Shown here: piece after piece, positions 16,747-25,977 of the stretch
Layout: each line of letters starts with the position of its first letter
How positions within the stretch are numbered: position 1 is the first letter of the stretch
Source of the DNA: Rhodocyclaceae bacterium
GTDB lineage: Bacteria > Pseudomonadota > Gammaproteobacteria > Burkholderiales > Ga0077523
Assembly (NCBI GenBank): GCA_020248405.1
Contig: JADCHQ010000032.1
Location: forward strand, 30,444 to 94,443
Length of the DNA: 64,000 bases
Reading direction: 5' to 3'
The notes under the pieces: generated by a model
The model's database searches: none
Told to the model about the DNA's origin: nothing
What the model saw: only the letters and a program-made list of their open reading frames with translations
Program-made: the position numbers and the translations under genes

Positions 16747-19266
16747 TCACGGCGCCAGCGGATGCAGACGGTAGAACAACCGCTTGACCGTCTCCACCAG
16801 CAGCAGATAGGCAAAGGTCATGAGCACGAGGACCGCGTAGAAGCCCGCCGGCGGTGCAACCAGGCCGAACCACGCCGCCGCCGGGGTGAGCGGCAGCACC
16901 AGCGCCAGTGCCACCACGGCCAGTGCCGCGGCCGCAAGCCTGGGGTCGGGACGGCTCGCCAGCGGATTACCGCGGGTGCGGATGACGAAGATCACCAGCA
17001 CCTGGGTGGCGAGCGATTCCACGAACCAGCCGGTGCGAAACAGCGCCTCGCCGGCCTGCAACCAGTGCAGCAGCACCCAGAAGGTGAGGAAATCGAACAG
17101 CGACGACACCGGCCCCACCACCCACATGAAGTCGCGGATGAAGCGCATGTCCCAGCGACGCGGGCGGCGCAACTCCTGCTCATCCACCCGGTCGGCGGGA
17201 ATGGGCAGCTCGGAAATGTCGTAGAGCATGTTGTTGAGCAGCACCTGGGCCGGCAGCATGGGCAGGAAGGGCAGCGCCACCGAGGCGGCGGCCATGCTGA
17301 ACATGTTGCCGAAATTCGAGCTGGTGCCCATCATGATGTACTTCATCACGTTGCCGAAGGTGCGGCGCCCCTCCAGCACACCGTAGTGAAGCACGTGCAG
17401 ATCCTGGCGCAGCAGGATCATGTGAGAGCTCTCGCGGGCGATGTCGGCGGCGCCCTGCACCGATATGCTCACATCGGCGGCATGCAGCGGCGGGGCGTCG
17501 TTGATGCCGTCCCCGAGATAGCCCACCACCCGGCCCTCGGCCTTCAGGGCCTCGATCACGCGCCGCTTCTGGTCAGGATCCACACGCACGAACAGGGTTG
17601 CCCGCGCCGCCGCGAAGCGCAGGGCTGCATCGTCCATGTCCGCCATCTGGGCGCCGCTCATAACCCCGCGCACCTCCAGGCCCAGGCTTGCGCACACGTG
17701 CCGCGTGACCTGCTCGTTGTCGCCGGTGACCACCTTCACTTCCACGCCGCGCTGCGCGAGCAGGCGGAGTGCGTCGGCGGCCGAGGCCTTGGGCGGATCG
17801 AGGAAGGCGGCAAAGCCGGTGAAACACAGGGCCGTCTCGTCGCCCACCACCGCATGGGGGTGATCGCGCGCCACCGCCTTGGAAGCAATCCCCAGCACGC
17901 GAAAACCCTGCGCGGCGAACTCGTCGTGCAGCGCCAGCAGCCCCGCCCTGGCCGCGTCGTCCAGGGCCACCGCGGCGCCCTCGGCCTCCACGCTGGCGCA
18001 CAGCGCCACGATTTCCTCGACCGCGCCCTTGACCACCAGCAGGCGCTGCTGCCCGTCGTCGAGCAGCACGCTCACCCTGCGCCGCTCGAAGTCGAAGGGC
18101 ACCTCATCCACCTTGCGCCAGTCGCCCTCGGCAAGCTGCTCGTGGGCGAGGATCGCCTCGTCCATGGGGCTGCGAAGGCCCGTTTCGAAGTGACTGTTGA
18201 GCCATGCCAATTGCAGCACCCGGTCGCTGTCGCGCCCGGCCGCGTCCACATGCCGCTCCAGGTGGATGCGCGCCTCGGTGAGCGTGCCGGTCTTGTCGGT
18301 GCACAGCACGTCCATGCTGCCCAGGTCCTGCATGGCCGCCAGGCGGCGCACCACCACCCCCTGGCGCGACATGCGCAGGGCGCCCACCGCCAGGGTCACC
18401 GACACCACCATGGGCAGCAGCTCCGGCGTGAGTCCCACCGCCAGGGCGATGGCGAACAGGAATGCCTCGGGCCAGGGCTTTTGCCCCAGCAGGTTGAGCA
18501 GCAGCACGCAGGCCACCAGCAGCAGGGTGAGGCGCAGGATGAGAAGACCGAAGCGGCGTGTGCCCAGCTCGAAGGCCGTGGGCGGCGGCTCGCGCAACAG
18601 GCTCGCCGACACGGCGCCCATGCGCGTGCGCCGGCCGGCGCGCTCCACCCGCACCCGGGCCGCTCCGGAGATCACCGAGGTACCCATGAATACCGCGTTC
18701 ACCGCCTCTTCCACCCCGGGCCCCGCCGGGCGGGCGCCGGCGTGCTTCTCCACGGGATAGGGTTCACCGGTGAGGGAGGATTGCTGCATGAAGCAGTCCT
18801 GCGCCCAGAGCACCCGCGCATCGGCGGCCACCAGGTCGCCGGCAGCGATCAGCAGCACATCGCCGCGCACCACCTCCTCCGCGAGCACCTCCACCTCGCG
18901 GCCGTCGCGCCGCACCCGCGCCCGCAGCCCCACGCTGCGGCGCAGCCGCTCGGCCACGCGCTGGGCGCGCACCTCCTGGGCGAAGTCGAGGGACACCGAC
19001 AACAGCACCATCACGGCGATGATGACAAAGCCGAACAGGTCGCCAGTGAGGGCCGAGAGGGCGCTCGCCCCCAGCAGCACCAGCACCAGCGGGTTGCGAA
19101 AGCGCGCCAGGAAACGCAGCGGCAACGCCGCCGTCGCCGTGGTCTCCAGCGTGTTGGGCCCGTCCGCCGCCAGACGAGCGCGCGCCTCGGCGCTGCTCAG
19201 TCCGTCGCCATGGCGCTCAAGGGCATCGGCCTCGAGCCACCATGCGTCCACGGCAGCGGCGCCCAA
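16747..19266 (-). CDS. mgtA: Mg2+-translocating P-type ATPase
   Basis: This P3B ATPase imports Mg2+ with ATP hydrolysis at the inner membrane. Of its 839 residues, the phosphorylation motif CTDKTGTLTE lies near 320, the hinge GDGINDAPPLHAADVSISV near 590, and the Mg-ATPase-specific FGNVMKYIMMGTSSNFGNMFSMA and LLNNMLYDISELPIPADRVD follow. The helices expected of the family are present, with four in the last 150 residues. The start codon at 19266 is a TTG; a GTG at 19251 is an alternative. It is the last gene of an overlapping operon nine bases after the ABC permease. No Mg-sensing leader is visible upstream. Confidence 0.93.
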   Translation of the reverse strand: MGAAAVDAWWLEADALERHGDGLSSAEARARLAADGPNTLETTATAALPLRFLARFRNPLVLVLLGASALSALTGDLFGFVIIAVMVLLSVSLDFAQEVRAQRVAERLRRSVGLRARVRRDGREVEVLAEEVVRGDVLLIAAGDLVAADARVLWAQDCFMQQSSLTGEPYPVEKHAGARPAGPGVEEAVNAVFMGTSVISGAARVRVERAGRRTRMGAVSASLLREPPPTAFELGTRRFGLLILRLTLLLVACVLLLNLLGQKPWPEAFLFAIALAVGLTPELLPMVVSVTLAVGALRMSRQGVVVRRLAAMQDLGSMDVLCTDKTGTLTEARIHLERHVDAAGRDSDRVLQLAWLNSHFETGLRSPMDEAILAHEQLAEGDWRKVDEVPFDFERRRVSVLLDDGQQRLLVVKGAVEEIVALCASVEAEGAAVALDDAARAGLLALHDEFAAQGFRVLGIASKAVARDHPHAVVGDETALCFTGFAAFLDPPKASAADALRLLAQRGVEVKVVTGDNEQVTRHVCASLGLEVRGVMSGAQMADMDDAALRFAAARATLFVRVDPDQKRRVIEALKAEGRVVGYLGDGINDAPPLHAADVSISVQGAADIARESSHMILLRQDLHVLHYGVLEGRRTFGNVMKYIMMGTSSNFGNMFSMAAASVALPFLPMLPAQVLLNNMLYDISELPIPADRVDEQELRRPRRWDMRFIRDFMWVVGPVSSLFDFLTFWVLLHWLQAGEALFRTGWFVESLATQVLVIFVIRTRGNPLASRPDPRLAAAALAVVALALVLPLTPAAAWFGLVAPPAGFYAVLVLMTFAYLLLVETVKRLFYRLHPLAP

Positions 19267-19275
19267 GGCCTTAGC

Positions 19276-20073
19276 TCATGTCATCAGCCGCCGGCGGGTG
19301 AGCACCAGCGACACATAGAACCCGGCCGCGGCGAACCCCGCCAGCGCCGCCACATGCAAAGCAATGTTCGCCGGCACCTCGCCCTTCACCAGCGGCCTCA
19401 CCAGCGCGATGGCGTGGGACAGCGGCAGCAGCCGCGACACCCATTGCAAGGCCTCGGGGAGCTGGGTCACGGGAAAGAACACGCCGCACAGCAAGGTCAT
19501 GGGGGTCACCACCAGGGTGAAGTAGTACAGGAAGAAGTCGTAGCTCGGCGACACCGCGTTCATCACCAGCGCCATGGCGCCGAAACAAAGCCCGGTGATG
19601 AATACCACCGGCAGCACCCACAGGGTGAGCGGCGAATGGGACAGGCCCAGCACCCAGATGATGAGCAGGATCGCGCTGCCCGACAGCAGGCTTTTGGAGG
19701 CCGCCCACACGGCCTCGGCCAGCACGATGTCGTCCAGGTCGAGGGGCGCGTTCATGATCGCCTCCCAGGTGCGCTGCACGTGCATGCGGGAGAAGGCCGA
19801 GTAGAGCGCCTCGAAGGTGGCGCTGTTCATGGTGCTGTAGGCCACCGTGCCCGCGGCCAGGAACACGATGTAGGGAGTGCCGTTGACCTCCGGCAGCAGG
19901 GCGCCCAGGCCGAAACCGAGCCCCAGCATGTACATCATGGGGTCGGCAAAGTTGCCCAGCATCGAGGGCACCACGAGCTTGCGCCACACCAGGAAATTGC
20001 GCCGCCACACCTGCAGGAAACGCGGCGACACGCGCGGGGCGCGCAGATCCTTCTTTCGGGGAAACCAGCGCAT
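19276..20073 (-). CDS. ABC-2 type transporter permease (NodJ-like)
   Basis: The 265-residue integral membrane protein is the permease of an ABC exporter with the ATPase encoded directly before it. It has the ABC-2 pattern: a cytoplasmic N-terminus with FLQVWRRNFLVWRKL, six hydrophobic segments, and the family segment VTPMTLLCGVFFPVTQLPEALQWVSRLLPLSHAI. Similar pairs are annotated NodI/NodJ, but no nodulation role is implied. Its ATG at 20073 abuts the ATPase stop without a gap. The exported molecule is unknown. Confidence 0.9.
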   Translation of the reverse strand: MRWFPRKKDLRAPRVSPRFLQVWRRNFLVWRKLVVPSMLGNFADPMMYMLGLGFGLGALLPEVNGTPYIVFLAAGTVAYSTMNSATFEALYSAFSRMHVQRTWEAIMNAPLDLDDIVLAEAVWAASKSLLSGSAILLIIWVLGLSHSPLTLWVLPVVFITGLCFGAMALVMNAVSPSYDFFLYYFTLVVTPMTLLCGVFFPVTQLPEALQWVSRLLPLSHAIALVRPLVKGEVPANIALHVAALAGFAAAGFYVSLVLTRRRLMT

Positions 20074-20991
20074 TCAGTCCCTCAAATCCCGGCCGGTGAG
20101 CTTGAGGAACAGATCCTCCAGGTTGGCCGGCCGGTGCAGGCTTCGCAGGTGGTGACAGCCCTCGAGAGCGGCCAGCAGGGGCCGGGCGTCCCGGGTGTAA
20201 CAGAACACGGTCTCGCCGACCTTCTCGAAGCGCTCCGAGAGCCGCCGGCCATGGGCTTCGCCCCAGGCAGGCGCGCCATCACCGAACACCTCCACCACAT
20301 CGGGCTCGATGTGGGCCTGAATCAGCTCGCGCGGGCTGCCCTCGGCCACGATGCGACCCTGGTCGATGACCGCGAGCCGGTGACACAGCCGCTCGGCCTC
20401 GTCCATGAAGTGCGTGGTGAGCAGCAGTGTCTTGCCCTGCAGGGTGAGCTGCTTGAGGCGCTCCCAGATGAGATGGCGCGCCTGGGGGTCGAGGCCGGTG
20501 GTGGGCTCGTCGAGGAACACGATGTCCGGGTCGTTCACCAGGGCGCGGGCAAGCGACAGGCGGCGCTTCATGCCGCCGGACAGCGACTGGATGGGCGCGT
20601 CGGCCTTGCCCGACAGCCCGGCGAACTCCAGCAACTCCGGCACGCGGGCGCGGATGGCCGCATCCCGCAGCCCGAAGTAGCGCCCGTACACCACGAGGTT
20701 TTCAGTGACGGTGAAATCCGGGTCGAGGTTGTCGATCTGCGGCACCACGCCCAGCCGCAGCCGCGCCTCGCGCGCCGCCCTCGGCACGGGAAGACCCGCC
20801 AGCTCGATGCTGCCCGAGTCGGGATCGGTGAGGCCCAGGCACAAGCGCAGGGTGGTGGTCTTGCCGGCGCCGTTGGGGCCCAGCAGGCCATAGCACTCGC
20901 CGCGCGCCAGCGTCAGGCTGATGCCGCGCACCACTTCCTGCGCCCCGAAGGACTTGCGCAGATCGCGGATCTCGAGCAACGCAGCGCTCAT
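20074..20991 (-). CDS. ABC transporter ATP-binding protein (NodI-like)
   Basis: The 305-residue ATPase powers the NodJ-like permease downstream. Walker [12 protein letters not shown] is near residue 40, the Q-loop [13 protein letters not shown], signature [15 protein letters not shown], Walker [15 protein letters not shown] and the H-loop [14 protein letters not shown]. The C-terminal 80 residues form the usual DUF4162-like extension. The start is the ATG at 20991, overlapping the hydrolase stop as ATGA. Confidence 0.93.
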   Translation of the reverse strand: MSAALLEIRDLRKSFGAQEVVRGISLTLARGECYGLLGPNGAGKTTTLRLCLGLTDPDSGSIELAGLPVPRAAREARLRLGVVPQIDNLDPDFTVTENLVVYGRYFGLRDAAIRARVPELLEFAGLSGKADAPIQSLSGGMKRRLSLARALVNDPDIVFLDEPTTGLDPQARHLIWERLKQLTLQGKTLLLTTHFMDEAERLCHRLAVIDQGRIVAEGSPRELIQAHIEPDVVEVFGDGAPAWGEAHGRRLSERFEKVGETVFCYTRDARPLLAALEGCHHLRSLHRPANLEDLFLKLTGRDLRD

Positions 20992-21614
20992 GGCGCGCCG
21001 CTGTCGCAGGGGCAGCTGCCCATGACGATGCGCTGCAAAACACCCAGGTCGCCGTGGAAAAAGTGACCTGCGCCGGGCACCACGGCCACCGGCAGTTTCT
21101 GCGGCCGCGCCCACGCCAGCACGTCGGCCAGGGCCACCACGTCATCGGCTTCGCCATGCACCACCAGCGTGTGGGCAGGCACCTCGTCCACGGCGAAGCG
21201 CCCCACGGCGGGCGCCACCAGCACCACCCGCGCCGGGGCCAGTTCGGCACACAGCCGCGAAACCACATAGCCGCCGAAGGAAAAACCGCCCAGGGCGAGG
21301 GGCAAGCCGGGCGCGTCGGCGGCGGCGTGGGCCGCCAGGGCGCGGAAATCGTCCAGTTCGCCACGGCCGTCGTCGTACACGCCCTCGCTCGCACCCACGC
21401 CGCGGAAATTGACCCGCCACGTGACGCATTGCATGGCGGCAAAGCAGCGCGCCAGGGTCTGCACCACCTTGTTGTCCATGCTGCCGCCGTACAGCGGATG
21501 GGGGTGGGCCACCAGGGCCACGCCCCGCGCCGCGCCGCGGGGCCTCGTGACGGCCGCTTCCAGGATGCCGGCGGGCCCGCGGATGAGTACTGGCTGGGAG
21601 GCGGCGAGACTCAA
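20988..21614 (-). CDS. Alpha/beta hydrolase
   Basis: The 208-residue protein is a cytoplasmic alpha/beta hydrolase of the dienelactone-hydrolase-like, YfhR/CinD-type branch. Visible elements are [19 protein letters not shown] near the N-terminus (oxyanion region), the nucleophile elbow GGFSFGGYV with Ser near 104, the acid in HGEADDVV and the terminal His in PGAGHFFHG. The start is a TTG at 21614 that overlaps the ferredoxin stop (TTGA); no ATG or GTG precedes the fold. The substrate is not predictable. Confidence 0.85.
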   Translation of the reverse strand: MSLAASQPVLIRGPAGILEAAVTRPRGAARGVALVAHPHPLYGGSMDNKVVQTLARCFAAMQCVTWRVNFRGVGASEGVYDDGRGELDDFRALAAHAAADAPGLPLALGGFSFGGYVVSRLCAELAPARVVLVAPAVGRFAVDEVPAHTLVVHGEADDVVALADVLAWARPQKLPVAVVPGAGHFFHGDLGVLQRIVMGSCPCDSGAP

Positions 21615-21922
21615 ATCTTCAGCCGCTCCACCACCTGGCCGCCCACCAAGTGGCGCTCGACGATCTCGTCCACGTCGGCCTGATCCACGTAGGTGTACCA
21701 GACACCCTCGGGATAGACCACGATCACCGGGCCTTCCTCGCACCGGTCCAGGCAACCCGCCTGGTTGACCCGCACCCTGCCTTTGCCCGCGAGCCCCAGT
21801 TGTTTCACCCTGGCCTTGGCGTAGTCGCGCAGCGCCGAGGCGCCGCGGGCGTTGCAGCAGGCGCGGTTCGGATCGTCGCGCTGGTTGCAGCAGAAAAACA
21901 CGTGCCGCGCGTAGTAGCTCAT
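21611..21922 (-). CDS. Thioredoxin-like [2Fe-2S] ferredoxin
   Basis: The 103-residue protein has a thioredoxin-like fold that binds one [2Fe-2S] cluster: HVFFCCNQRDDPNRACCNARG early, and NQAGCLDRCEEGPVIVVYPEGVWYTYV later. Cys near 11-12, 20-21, and the CLDRC pair near 57-61 supply the ligands. Related proteins pair with hydrogenases or formate dehydrogenases, but none is encoded nearby. The ATG at 21922 overlaps the VanZ stop as ATGA and the hydrolase starts on its stop, so it lies inside a coupled operon. Confidence 0.9.
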   Translation of the reverse strand: MSYYARHVFFCCNQRDDPNRACCNARGASALRDYAKARVKQLGLAGKGRVRVNQAGCLDRCEEGPVIVVYPEGVWYTYVDQADVDEIVERHLVGGQVVERLKI

Positions 21923-23034
21923 GGGGATGTGCTGGTGGTGGAAACAGCATCCGATTCTACCGGCCGCCAGGGGCGCCGCCGCCCCAGCAGCACCACGGCC
22001 ACGGCGGCGAAGGGCCACAGGGTGGCCACGGCAGCGGCGGTGGCGGCGAAGCTGCGCGAGTGCCCGGGCCGCCCGGGCGGCGCGGTCTCCTCGAAGTAGG
22101 GATTGGCGGGCGTGGCATTGAGCAGCGCCGCGGCCGCGGCGCTGGCCAGTGCCGCAGCCAGGGCAGCGCGGTGCGGCGCGAGTCGCGTAATCCCCCGGGC
22201 GAGCAGGCCGCCCACGGCCAGGCCCGCAACCGCCCCGGGCGCAAGCCAGCCGAAGGGGTTGGGCGCATGCAGCAGCACCACGCCTGCAAGGCTTTTCAGG
22301 GCCAGCGCCAACAGCACCAGCAGCGCGGTGGCGTGCAGCGCCTGGCTGCCGCCGCGCATCACCCAGGCGCACAGCCCCGCCACGCTCAACACCGCCAGCG
22401 CCGCCAGCGCTCCATCGCTGGCCATGGCCAGCGGTGCCGACCACGGCACGGCAGCAGCGCCGCTCAAGGGCCGCAGATCGCCGTGGCCGAACAACAACGG
22501 CGCGGGGTTGAATTGCGTGAACAGCCACAGTGCCAACAGCAGCACCACCAGATCGGCGCGCGTCCCGGGCACCAGATAGGCGCGGCGCCAGCGCGTGGGC
22601 GCGCCGTCGAGCAGCCATGAGCCGCCCGCCGCCAGCCCGAGCCAGGCGCCCAGCAGCGCACCCACGCCGTTGCAGAACAAGTCCAGCGCCGAGGTGACCC
22701 GCGAGGCCAGAAACCCTTGCAGCAACTCGACGCCGCCGCTGAGCGCCACGCACACCAGCACCGCCGCCGACCCCGCCGCCACGGCGCTGAGCCGTGCCCG
22801 CAGGGCGAGGCTGAGCAACAGCGCCAGCGGCACGTAACCAGCCACATTCAGCGCCACGTCGCTCCAGGTGTAGTAGCGCGGCCATTCCGCCATGCGAGCC
22901 CAGAGCACTTCGCTCGCCGGCGCACGCCAGCCGCTGAAGGGATACAGGCTGGCAACCAGCACCAGCGCCCCGTAAGCTAGGACGGCAGCGCGCACGAAGG
23001 CAGACGGGCGGGCGAAGCGGGGCGAGGCGGTCAT
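21919..23034 (-). CDS. VanZ-like membrane protein
   Basis: The 371-residue protein has about nine hydrophobic segments. The first 150 residues match VanZ-like proteins: YPFSGWR, YYTWSDVALNVAGYVPLALLLSLAL, then LSGGVELLQGFLASRVTSALDLFCNGVGALLGAWLG. The remaining half is an additional set of membrane helices without a recognised domain, ending in a short cytoplasmic tail. VanZ proteins confer low-level teicoplanin tolerance in Gram-positives; in proteobacteria the role is unknown. The ATG at 23034 was preferred over an in-frame GTG/ATG seven codons upstream. It leads the operon. Confidence 0.82.
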   Translation of the reverse strand: MTASPRFARPSAFVRAAVLAYGALVLVASLYPFSGWRAPASEVLWARMAEWPRYYTWSDVALNVAGYVPLALLLSLALRARLSAVAAGSAAVLVCVALSGGVELLQGFLASRVTSALDLFCNGVGALLGAWLGLAAGGSWLLDGAPTRWRRAYLVPGTRADLVVLLLALWLFTQFNPAPLLFGHGDLRPLSGAAAVPWSAPLAMASDGALAALAVLSVAGLCAWVMRGGSQALHATALLVLLALALKSLAGVVLLHAPNPFGWLAPGAVAGLAVGGLLARGITRLAPHRAALAAALASAAAAALLNATPANPYFEETAPPGRPGHSRSFAATAAAVATLWPFAAVAVVLLGRRRPWRPVESDAVSTTSTSP

Positions 23035-23111
23035 GGCGGGCGGGCGCTTCCGCAACCGGGCAGCAGGCCGCCGCCCGCGGCGGAGAACAAATCCCTGGAG
23101 AGTGTGTTCCC

Positions 23112-24065
23112 TTGAGAGTCTATGACATCTTCAACGGTGACGCCGACGGCCTGTGCGCGTTGCAGCAGCTGCGGCTGTGGCAACCCTGCGAGGCCACGCT
23201 GATCACCGGCACCAAGCGCGACGTGGCCCTGCTGCAACGCCTGCAGCCCGCGCCGGACGATCGACTCACGGTGCTGGACATCTCGCTGCACGCCAACGCC
23301 GCGGCGCTGTTGGCGGCGCTGCAGGCCGGTGCGCGGGTGGAGTGGTTCGACCACCATTTTGCCGGCGACCCGCCAGACCACCCACGGCTCACGCGCCACC
23401 TGGACTTCGCGCCGGACATCTGCACCGCGTTGATCGTGGACCGGCACCTGGGCGGAGCCCACCGGGCCTGGGCCGTGACGGGGGCCTTTGGCGATGCCAT
23501 GATCCACAGCGCCCGGGCCGCCGCGGCCTGCCTGAACATGGCGCCCGCCGCCCTGGCGGCATTGCGAAGCCTGGGGGAGTGCCTCAACTACAACGCCTAC
23601 GGTGCCCGGGTGGAGGAACTGCTGTTCCACCCCGCCGAGCTGCACCAGCGCATGCGCGGCTTCGCCGACCCCCTGGCCTTTGCCGCCAGCGATGGGGCGC
23701 TGCCGCGGCTGGAACAGGCGCGCGGCGAAGACCTGGCGCGTGCCCTGGCGGTGGCGCCGCTGCTGGACAGTGCTGCAGCGGTGGCAGTGGTGCTGCCCGA
23801 TGCACCCTGGAGCCGGCGCGTGTCGGGGACGCTCGCCAATCACCTGGCCACCGCCAGACCACGGCGCGCCCATGCCGTGTTCACCCCCCAGGAGGGCGCT
23901 TACACGGTCAGCCTGCGCGCACCGCGCAGCCACGGCGTGGGCGCCGAGCGCATTGCGCGGGGCTTCGGCGGTGGCGGGCGGGCCGCCGCCGCCGGCATCA
24001 ACGGCCTGCCCGAGGCGGACATCGCCCGGGTGTTGGCGGCCTTGAGGGAGGCCTATGGCGGTTAG
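23112..24065 (+). CDS. DHH/DHHA1 family phosphoesterase
   Basis: The 317-residue protein belongs to the RecJ-like DHH superfamily: YDIFNGDADGLCALQQLRL carries the first Asp motif, LTVLDISLH the second, and WFDHHFAG the DHH metal-binding triad; the C-terminal DHHA1 domain ends in the GFGGGGRAAAAGI substrate-binding loop. Members cleave phosphodiester bonds in oligonucleotides or cyclic dinucleotides; the short length without OB fold favours a nanoRNase-like role over RecJ, which is an inference. The start is a TTG at 23112. It is flanked by genes on the opposite strand and appears monocistronic. Confidence 0.86.
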   Translation: MRVYDIFNGDADGLCALQQLRLWQPCEATLITGTKRDVALLQRLQPAPDDRLTVLDISLHANAAALLAALQAGARVEWFDHHFAGDPPDHPRLTRHLDFAPDICTALIVDRHLGGAHRAWAVTGAFGDAMIHSARAAAACLNMAPAALAALRSLGECLNYNAYGARVEELLFHPAELHQRMRGFADPLAFAASDGALPRLEQARGEDLARALAVAPLLDSAAAVAVVLPDAPWSRRVSGTLANHLATARPRRAHAVFTPQEGAYTVSLRAPRSHGVGAERIARGFGGGGRAAAAGINGLPEADIARVLAALREAYGG

Positions 24066-24087
24066 CGCTCCACCCTGGGCCAGACAG

Positions 24088-25155
24088 CTACTTCAGCTTC
24101 ACCTCGGTCCACAACCGCGACAGGGTGCGCAGCTGCTTGGCGTTGAGGTCCTTGAGCATTTCGAGCTTCTTGGCCATTTCCGCGTCGGGGAACACCGCCT
24201 TGTTGGCCTTGATCTCGGGCTTGATGTGCTTCTGGGCGTCATCGTTGGGATTGCCTGAGCCGATGAGATTGGTGAGGTCGGCGGAGTTGCGGCCATCGAG
24301 CATGAAGTTGATGAACTGGTGGGCAAGCTCGGGCTTGGGCGCGCCTTTCGGGATCACCATGGCATCCAGGGCCAGCACCGCGCCTTCCTTGGGCAGGGCG
24401 TGCTTGATGCCGAAGGGCCGCTTGGCAGCAACCGCGTCCAGGTTGGCCTGGAACAGGTCGTTGGAATAGCCGTGCGCCACCCAGATGTTGCCCACGGTGA
24501 GTTCCTTGATGTAGCTCTGGGCATTGAAGGCGGCCCAGTAGGGCTTGGCCTTGCGGATGAGGTCCCGCGCCTGCTTGAGCTTTTCCTCGTCCATGTCGTT
24601 GACGGAGTACCCCAGGTAGCGGGCAGCGGCGGCGAACAATTCGCGCTGGTCGTCGAGCACCGTCACCTTGCCCTTGAGCTTTTCGAGCAATTTGGGATCG
24701 AAAATCAGCGCCCAAGTGTCGGTGGGCAGGCCCAGCTCGGCGATTTTCTTGTCGTTGTAGCCGATCATGGTGATGGACATGGCGTAGGGCGCCGAGTAGG
24801 TGTTGCCCGGGTCGAAGGCCGTGTTGAGGTAGCCGGGCATGACGTTCTTCAGGTTCGGCAGCTTCGCCTTGTCCAGCGGCATCAGCGCATTGCGCTTGAT
24901 GAGCGACTCCACCGCGCCCATGGTGGGCACCAGCACGTCATAACCCTTGGCGCCGGCTTGCAGCTTGGCGAGCAGCTCGTCGTTGGAGCCATAGTAGGAC
25001 TGCTTCACCTTGCACTTGCAGAGGTCCTCGAAACGTTTGACGGTTTCCTCGGACATGTAGTTGTTCCAGTTGTAGAGGTGCAGCACCTCCTGCTTCTGGG
25101 CAGCGGCGGGCAGGCTGGCGAGCAGGATGGTGGTGGCGGCCAGGAGCATCTTCAT
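24088..25155 (-). CDS. potF: Polyamine ABC transporter substrate-binding protein
   Basis: This periplasmic receptor delivers putrescine or spermidine to the permeases encoded upstream. The 355-residue precursor has a signal peptide (1-19, ending PAAAQ), then HLYNWNNYMSEETVKRFE, equivalent to the PotF/PotD ligand motif, followed by YDVLVPTMGAVESLI, SAPYAMSITMIGYN and GNIWVAHGYSND. A second Cys pair CKCK near 47 is unusual. It is the last gene of the operon, a position matching potF orthologues in potFGHI-like clusters of other orders. Ligand choice cannot be read from sequence. Confidence 0.9.
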   Translation of the reverse strand: MKMLLAATTILLASLPAAAQKQEVLHLYNWNNYMSEETVKRFEDLCKCKVKQSYYGSNDELLAKLQAGAKGYDVLVPTMGAVESLIKRNALMPLDKAKLPNLKNVMPGYLNTAFDPGNTYSAPYAMSITMIGYNDKKIAELGLPTDTWALIFDPKLLEKLKGKVTVLDDQRELFAAAARYLGYSVNDMDEEKLKQARDLIRKAKPYWAAFNAQSYIKELTVGNIWVAHGYSNDLFQANLDAVAAKRPFGIKHALPKEGAVLALDAMVIPKGAPKPELAHQFINFMLDGRNSADLTNLIGSGNPNDDAQKHIKPEIKANKAVFPDAEMAKKLEMLKDLNAKQLRTLSRLWTEVKLK

Positions 25156-25201
25156 GACGGGTATCTCCCCTTGGGGCGTGACGGGACGGCGAGAGCGGCG
25201 G

Positions 25202-25975
25202 TCACTTGCCGCGGAAGGACCCCGGCGCGAGCCGGGTGGCGATGACGATCAGCACCAGCGTGAGCAGCATCAGCAGCGTGGACACGGCGTTCACCTCGGG
25301 CGTGACGGCGATCTTGATCATGCTGTAGATCTGCAGCGGCAGCGTCACCGAGTCCACGCCGGCGGTGAAGAAGGTGATGACGAAATCGTCGATGGACAGG
25401 GTGAAGGCCATGAGGGCGCCAGCCACGATGCCCGGCATGATCAGGGGCAGGGTCACCAGCCGGAAGGCCTGCACCGGGGTGGCGCCCAGGTCTCGCGCCG
25501 CCTCGATGAGGCTCTCGTCCATGCCCGACAGGCGCGAGCGCACCACGATGGCCACGAAGCCGACGCAGAAGGCGATATGGGACAGGATGATGGAAACCAG
25601 CCCCAGGGTGAGGTTGAGCATCACGAAAAAGATCAACAGGCTCACACCCATGAGAATCTCCGGGATGGCGATGGGCATCACCACCAGGATGGGCAGCAGC
25701 CGCAACCGGAAGCGGTATATGGCGTAGCCGGCCATGGTGCCCAGCACCGTGGACACGGCGCTCGCCACCACGCCGATGAGCAGCGAGTTCCAGGCCGCCT
25801 CGATCATCTGCTCGTCGCGCAGCAATTCCCCGTACCAGTGGGTGGTGAAGCCCACCCACTCGGCATTCAGCCGCGAGTCGTTGAAGGAATACACCACCAC
25901 GATGATCAGCGGCACGTACAGGAACAAGTAGGTCAGCACGCCGGCGGTCCACACCAGCCAGGGGCGTCGGCGCAT
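25202..25975 (-). CDS. potI: Polyamine ABC transporter permease (PotI/PotC)
   Basis: The 257-residue inner membrane permease has six predicted helices. The first is LTYLFLYVPLIIVVVYSFN, and the EAA loop that contacts the ATPase reads SLIEAARDLGATPVQAFRLVTLPLIMPGI. Family sequences SIDDFVITFF and TLPLQIYSMIK follow. It starts two bases after the potH stop. It pairs with PotH as a heterodimer. Confidence 0.92.
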   Translation of the reverse strand: MRRRPWLVWTAGVLTYLFLYVPLIIVVVYSFNDSRLNAEWVGFTTHWYGELLRDEQMIEAAWNSLLIGVVASAVSTVLGTMAGYAIYRFRLRLLPILVVMPIAIPEILMGVSLLIFFVMLNLTLGLVSIILSHIAFCVGFVAIVVRSRLSGMDESLIEAARDLGATPVQAFRLVTLPLIMPGIVAGALMAFTLSIDDFVITFFTAGVDSVTLPLQIYSMIKIAVTPEVNAVSTLLMLLTLVLIVIATRLAPGSFRGK

Positions 25976-25977
25976 GC

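Noticed and set aside
16762..21066. A 1434-codon open frame on the plus strand
   Set aside because: It is the antisense of mgtA and the ABC genes; its composition (His, Gln, Arg rich) is the usual shadow of GC-rich codon bias, and the minus-strand proteins have full family motifs.
22060..22980. Plus-strand frames opposite the VanZ-like gene
   Set aside because: Rich in Arg, Ala and Gln with no motifs; the VanZ signature is on the other strand.
25113..25160. Possible riboswitch or leader before the substrate-binding gene potF
   Set aside because: The 46-base gap after potI has no stable structure and fits an ordinary intra-operon spacer.
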